This document shows, piece by piece, positions 43,223-46,051 of a DNA stretch of 46,051 nt. Made by a program: the position numbers and the translations under genes. Position 1 is the stretch's first letter. Every line of letters starts with the position of its first letter. A model generated the notes under the pieces. It did not search any database, had not been told where the DNA came from, and saw only the letters and a list, made by a program, of their open reading frames with translations. The stretch lies in the NCBI GenBank assembly GCA_017457105.1, contig JAFTIA010000098.1, positions 1-46,051 of the forward strand, in the 5' to 3' direction. Source of the DNA: Lentisphaeria bacterium (GTDB lineage Bacteria; Verrucomicrobiota; Lentisphaeria; Victivallales; Victivallaceae).

Positions 43223-43855
43223 TCAATATTTTTTGTTCATCCGGCACAACATTGCCAGCGGACAAACTTCACATTCCGGTTTCCGGGCATGACAAATATC
43301 CCGGCCATGCAAAATGAGAAGATGGGAAAAATTACTCCAGATGGCTGGATCCGTTGCCTCATTCACGATTCTTTCGATCTTCTCCGGCGAACTTTCCTGC
43401 ACCAGCCCCAGCCGGTTCAATACCCGGTTCACATGGGTATCCACCGGGAATCCGGGCAACCCGAACGCATTTCCCAAAACCACATTGGCACTTTTCCGCC
43501 CGATACCGGGGAGCGTAGTCAAATCCGCCATCGTTTGCGGCACTTCCCCGCCAAAATCCTGCACCAGCACCCGGGCACATGCCACAAGGTTGCGGCTCTT
43601 GGCGGCAAACAATCCCAGTGTGCGGATCACCTGCGCCACCTCTTCCGGGTCAGCCAGCGCCATTTCTGCCGGAGTGGGCCAGCGGCGGAAAAGTTCCGGA
43701 GTCACCATATTCACCCGGTCATCCCGGCACTGGGCGGAAAGCATCACCGCCGCCAGAAGCTGAAAAGGCGAATGATGGATCAGGGGGCAAGCACACTCCC
43801 CGTATTTCTCCCAGAGGATTTGATAAACTTTTTTGAAAGCCGTTTTTTTCAACAA
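43223..43855 (-). CDS. nth: Endonuclease III (DNA glycosylase/AP lyase)
   Basis: Nth removes oxidised pyrimidines and cuts the abasic site in base excision repair. The 210-residue protein has the helix-hairpin-helix LPGIGRKSANVV with catalytic K121, D139 in PVDTHVNRV, and the [4Fe-4S] ligands C188, C195, C198 and C204 (C-X6-C-X2-C-X5-C). Length is typical. It stands alone between a terminator and the pseudopilin cluster. Confidence 0.95.
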   Translation of the reverse strand: MLKKTAFKKVYQILWEKYGECACPLIHHSPFQLLAAVMLSAQCRDDRVNMVTPELFRRWPTPAEMALADPEEVAQVIRTLGLFAAKSRNLVACARVLVQDFGGEVPQTMADLTTLPGIGRKSANVVLGNAFGLPGFPVDTHVNRVLNRLGLVQESSPEKIERIVNEATDPAIWSNFSHLLILHGRDICHARKPECEVCPLAMLCRMNKKY

Positions 43856-43863
43856 ATCACCTC

Positions 43864-43910
43864 AAAAACAACCCCTTGCCGGGAAATATTATCCGGAAGG
43901 GGCTGTTTCA
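43864..43910 (-). terminator. Rho-independent terminator after the SDR gene
   Basis: The minus strand reads AACAGCCCCTTCCGG, a 9-base loop, CCGG then CAAGGGGTTGTT (with one bulge), followed by TTTTT. It lies 20 bases after the stop at 43930 and before the start of nth. Confidence 0.8.
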
Positions 43911-43929
43911 TGTTATTCAGGCGGAATTT

Positions 43930-44787
43930 TTACACACCGGAGAAAGCGGAGAAGGCGCCGTCAATGGGCAGCACGATCCCGTCCACAAAACCGGCAGCAT
44001 TGTTATCCACCAGGAAAAGCAATGCCCCCACCAGATCTTCCGGCTTGCCATAGTGCCCCATAGGCGTATGGGCAATGATGGTTTCGCCGCGCTTGGTCAT
44101 GGAACCATCTGCGTTGGTCAGCAGAGCACGGTTCTGATCGGTCAGGAAGAATCCCGGAGCAATGGCGTTCACCCGGATGCCCACCTTGGAGAGATGCACC
44201 GCAAGCCACTGGGTAAAGTTGCTCACTGCCGCCTTGGCTCCGCTGTACGCCGGGATCTTGGTAAGCGGAGTAAAGGCATTCATGGAAGAAATGTTGATCA
44301 CGACCCCGCCGGGCTTCTTCGCCATTTCACGGCAGAAAACCTGGGTCGGCAACAGCGTACCGATGAAGTTCAGATTGAACACAAAACCGATCCCCGCCGG
44401 ATCCAGATCAAAGAAGGTAGTCACACCTTCCAGCTGCTTATTAAGATCTTCCGGGAAAAGATATTCCTTGGAGGTGGTCCCCTTGGGATTATTCCCACCG
44501 GCACCGTTCACCAGAATATCGCAGGGGCCCCAGGTGGTGCGGATCTTTTCTTCCGCCGCCTGCAGACTGGCAAGTTCCAGCACATTGGCCCCCAGCCCCA
44601 TGGCGGTAAAACCGGCAGCATTGATCTCATCCGCCACCTTTGCCGCATTTTCTTCCCGCAGATCCAGAATGGCAACTTTGGCACCGCATTCGGCAAGAGC
44701 CTTCGCCATTACACTGCACAGAATACCGCCGCCGCCGGTAACAACAGCGACCTTGTCCTTCAAATCGATCTGAAACGGAACAGCCAT
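43930..44787 (-). CDS. SDR family oxidoreductase (D-mannonate/fructuronate oxidoreductase-like)
   Basis: The 285-residue protein is a short-chain dehydrogenase: cofactor motif TGGGGILCS (17-25; the last glycine of TGxxxGxG is C here), NGAGGNNP, the catalytic serine in ISSMNAF and YSGAKAA with the Tyr-Lys pair. The whole pattern resembles the SDR-type fructuronate/mannonate reductases of uronate catabolism. It follows a sugar isomerase/epimerase-like gene by 20 bases. Substrate assignment rests on resemblance only. Confidence 0.82.
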   Translation of the reverse strand: MAVPFQIDLKDKVAVVTGGGGILCSVMAKALAECGAKVAILDLREENAAKVADEINAAGFTAMGLGANVLELASLQAAEEKIRTTWGPCDILVNGAGGNNPKGTTSKEYLFPEDLNKQLEGVTTFFDLDPAGIGFVFNLNFIGTLLPTQVFCREMAKKPGGVVINISSMNAFTPLTKIPAYSGAKAAVSNFTQWLAVHLSKVGIRVNAIAPGFFLTDQNRALLTNADGSMTKRGETIIAHTPMGHYGKPEDLVGALLFLVDNNAAGFVDGIVLPIDGAFSAFSGV

Positions 44788-44807
44788 TTTATAAATCCTT
44801 TCTTTTT

Positions 44808-45686
44808 TTATTGGATATTCAATTCATTTTTCAGAAAACGGATATATTCCATATCCTTGAGCGCGGCGATCACACCGTCCCCCGGACAGGGATATTCAAT
44901 AGCGATCATATCGCCTTTCAATTGCTTTTTCAGGAACTGCATCACCCGGTACTGGTCGATATACCCATCACTGAGCCGGGTCACGGCATAAGATCTTTCG
45001 CCACCCGGCAGGGGGCTGAGCAGCATATTTTTCAGATGGGCATAGTAGATTTTATCCGGCAGAATTTGAAAAACCTGATCAATGGATTCCCCTTCCTTGT
45101 TCAGGATGATATTGCCTTGATCGTAATTGATCCCCACAGCATCATGCGCCGTCATCTCCATCAGTTTGGCGCAGGGCTTGGCAAGGTCATGCAGATAACC
45201 GTTGTGGGTTTCCAGCGCAAGACGGATCCCCAGAGGAGCCGCCATATCGCCCACTTTCCGGAGACCGGCGGCCGAACGGACATAGTCATCTTCCGAAGCG
45301 ATCCCGCTGCCGCCAATGTGCATAGCCCCCACACCATAGCCGCCGTGAGCCGGAAAAAGATTCCCGGTAAAGAAATTCATCACACGGGTCCCGCAAGCCT
45401 GCTTTGCCCATTCCAGAAATTTTCCGTAAGACTCGACCTCTTTGGCAACCTCATCGCACTTGCCGCGGCAGAAATCGATATTACCGCCGAAAACGATCTC
45501 CATTTCCGGGTAACGCTGTTTCAAATCCGCCACAAGACCGCAATATTCCTCCTGACTGCGATCCGGGAAACGGTATTTCCAGCGAAGTTCCACACCGTCA
45601 CATCCCGCCCGGGAAGCAAGGGCAAACAGACGCTCCAGACAATCGCCGGGGCCTTCCACATAGTTCACATGCAATAGAATTTTCAT
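44808..45686 (-). CDS. Sugar phosphate isomerase/epimerase-like TIM barrel protein
   Basis: The 292-residue protein is a xylose isomerase-like (AP_endonuc_2-type) barrel. Candidate metal ligands are E in LALETHNGYLHD, D in GINYDQGN, H in YYAHLKN and E in AIEYPCPGDG, and the first strand carries GVELRWKY. There is no signal peptide. Together with the SDR gene it probably handles a sugar acid or polyol. AAAGG lies 8 bases before the ATG, and a promoter is at 45730-45757. Confidence 0.82.
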   Translation of the reverse strand: MKILLHVNYVEGPGDCLERLFALASRAGCDGVELRWKYRFPDRSQEEYCGLVADLKQRYPEMEIVFGGNIDFCRGKCDEVAKEVESYGKFLEWAKQACGTRVMNFFTGNLFPAHGGYGVGAMHIGGSGIASEDDYVRSAAGLRKVGDMAAPLGIRLALETHNGYLHDLAKPCAKLMEMTAHDAVGINYDQGNIILNKEGESIDQVFQILPDKIYYAHLKNMLLSPLPGGERSYAVTRLSDGYIDQYRVMQFLKKQLKGDMIAIEYPCPGDGVIAALKDMEYIRFLKNELNIQ

Positions 45687-45729
45687 CCGTCAAACCTTTC
45701 GTTGAACTCAAAATAAAATACACTCAAGA

Positions 45730-45757
45730 AAGGTACACCCGCCGGAGCAAAAGTCAA
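45730..45757 (-). promoter_or_regulatory. Promoter of the isomerase-SDR operon
   Basis: Minus-strand TTGACT (45752-45757) and TACCTT (45730-45735) with 16-base spacing, 43 bases before the ATG at 45686. Confidence 0.45.
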
Positions 45758-45886
45758 GCTCCCCCGTGAATATTTTGCAGAATATCAGGATCCGTTGCCA
45801 GCTCCGGTCCCCAAACAGGCAAAACGGACAGGGCCAGACAGCAACGCCCCAATACAGACACGGCAGAAATCCGGCAAAAACAATAT

Positions 45887-46051
45887 GGCTCTGTACTAAA
45901 CATAGACTGAATATTATGGAGCGCAGACGATCTGGATCGTCAAGCGACGGGTCAAGGGCGGCATCGTGCCGCTGCGACCAAATGTCGGCTGTCGCTTCGC
46001 TCTCGAGCCTCCAAGCCCCTTGCGGGGATTTTTAAGTTCACGCAGCCCTTA
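45887..46051 (+). mobile_element. Left end of a second copy of the terminal-repeat element (runs off right edge)
   Basis: GGCTCTGTACTAAACA begins at 45887 and is followed by GACTG and ATGGAGCGCAGACGATC, matching the minus-strand reading of the element end at 410-330 over about 90 bases. An open frame runs through it but shows no transposase motif. The flanking bases AAAAACAATA also precede the left copy. The stretch 45758-45886 between this and the isomerase promoter shows no gene. Confidence 0.5.

Noticed and set aside
45766-46035. 89-codon open frame at the right edge
   Set aside because: It crosses intergenic DNA into the terminal-repeat element, with no ribosome binding site or family signal.

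Overview
The window reads as chromosomal DNA of a Gram-negative PVC-group bacterium, most likely a Lentisphaerota (Victivallales-like) species. Three things point there: four clustered prepilin-type proteins with the leader [17 protein letters not shown] and H-X9/10-DG tails, a bacterial V-type ATPase operon with the DUF2764 gene, and an envelope with lipoproteins and an outer membrane (Lnt, MlaA). This assignment is inference from gene content; no rRNA gene is present.

Layout. 1-432: start of an unknown gene leaving the left edge, then a 219-bp element with terminal inverted repeats (MITE-like). 433-2267: a KamA/EpmB-type radical SAM gene, a gene-free stretch full of short repeats, a perfect 15-bp hairpin and tRNA-Arg(CCU). 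2268-15026 (minus strand): thirteen closely packed genes reading hom, aspartate kinase, V-ATPase E, DUF2764, A, B, D, I, K, TrmH-type methyltransferase, nagA and an RlmI-like methyltransferase; spacing suggests one very long operon, perhaps with internal promoters. 15312-19725 (plus): membrane-anchored nuclease, HisF, SGNH hydrolase, sodium:solute symporter and TsaC. 19605-21398 (minus): a GT-C-like membrane protein whose end overlaps tsaC. 21509-25626 (plus): an MlaA lipoprotein fused to an alpha/beta hydrolase, then an esterase and a GH5-like glycosidase, closed by a terminator.

25701-27170 (minus) is a conserved-TM-helix channel-like protein. 27327-30371 (minus) is a tightly overlapping set: an exported protein, a YkgJ cysteine-cluster protein and two phosphohexomutase-like proteins that have both lost the catalytic and metal motifs. 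30475-34600 (minus) holds coaD, yceD, DUF1015, a GT-C-like protein and a small coiled-coil membrane protein. Divergent from coaD run ribF, a membrane-tethered MerR-like protein and acpS (34669-37019), converging on lnt (37006-38697). A DUF362 ferredoxin-like protein follows. 40027-43027 (minus) is a four-gene pseudopilin cluster in A-B-B-A order behind a good promoter and a 22-bp inverted repeat that overlaps one candidate start codon. nth, an SDR oxidoreductase and a sugar isomerase/epimerase-like gene end the coding part. A second copy of the left-end element starts at 45887 and leaves the right edge.

The functions are mostly housekeeping (ion-translocating ATPase, threonine/aspartate pathway, CoA, FAD, ACP, lipoprotein maturation, tRNA/rRNA modification, DNA repair) plus carbohydrate use. 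The points most worth following are the MlaA-hydrolase fusion, the paired phosphohexomutase pseudoenzymes, the pseudopilin cluster with its leader inverted repeat, and the membrane-bound HTH protein lodged between ribF and acpS.
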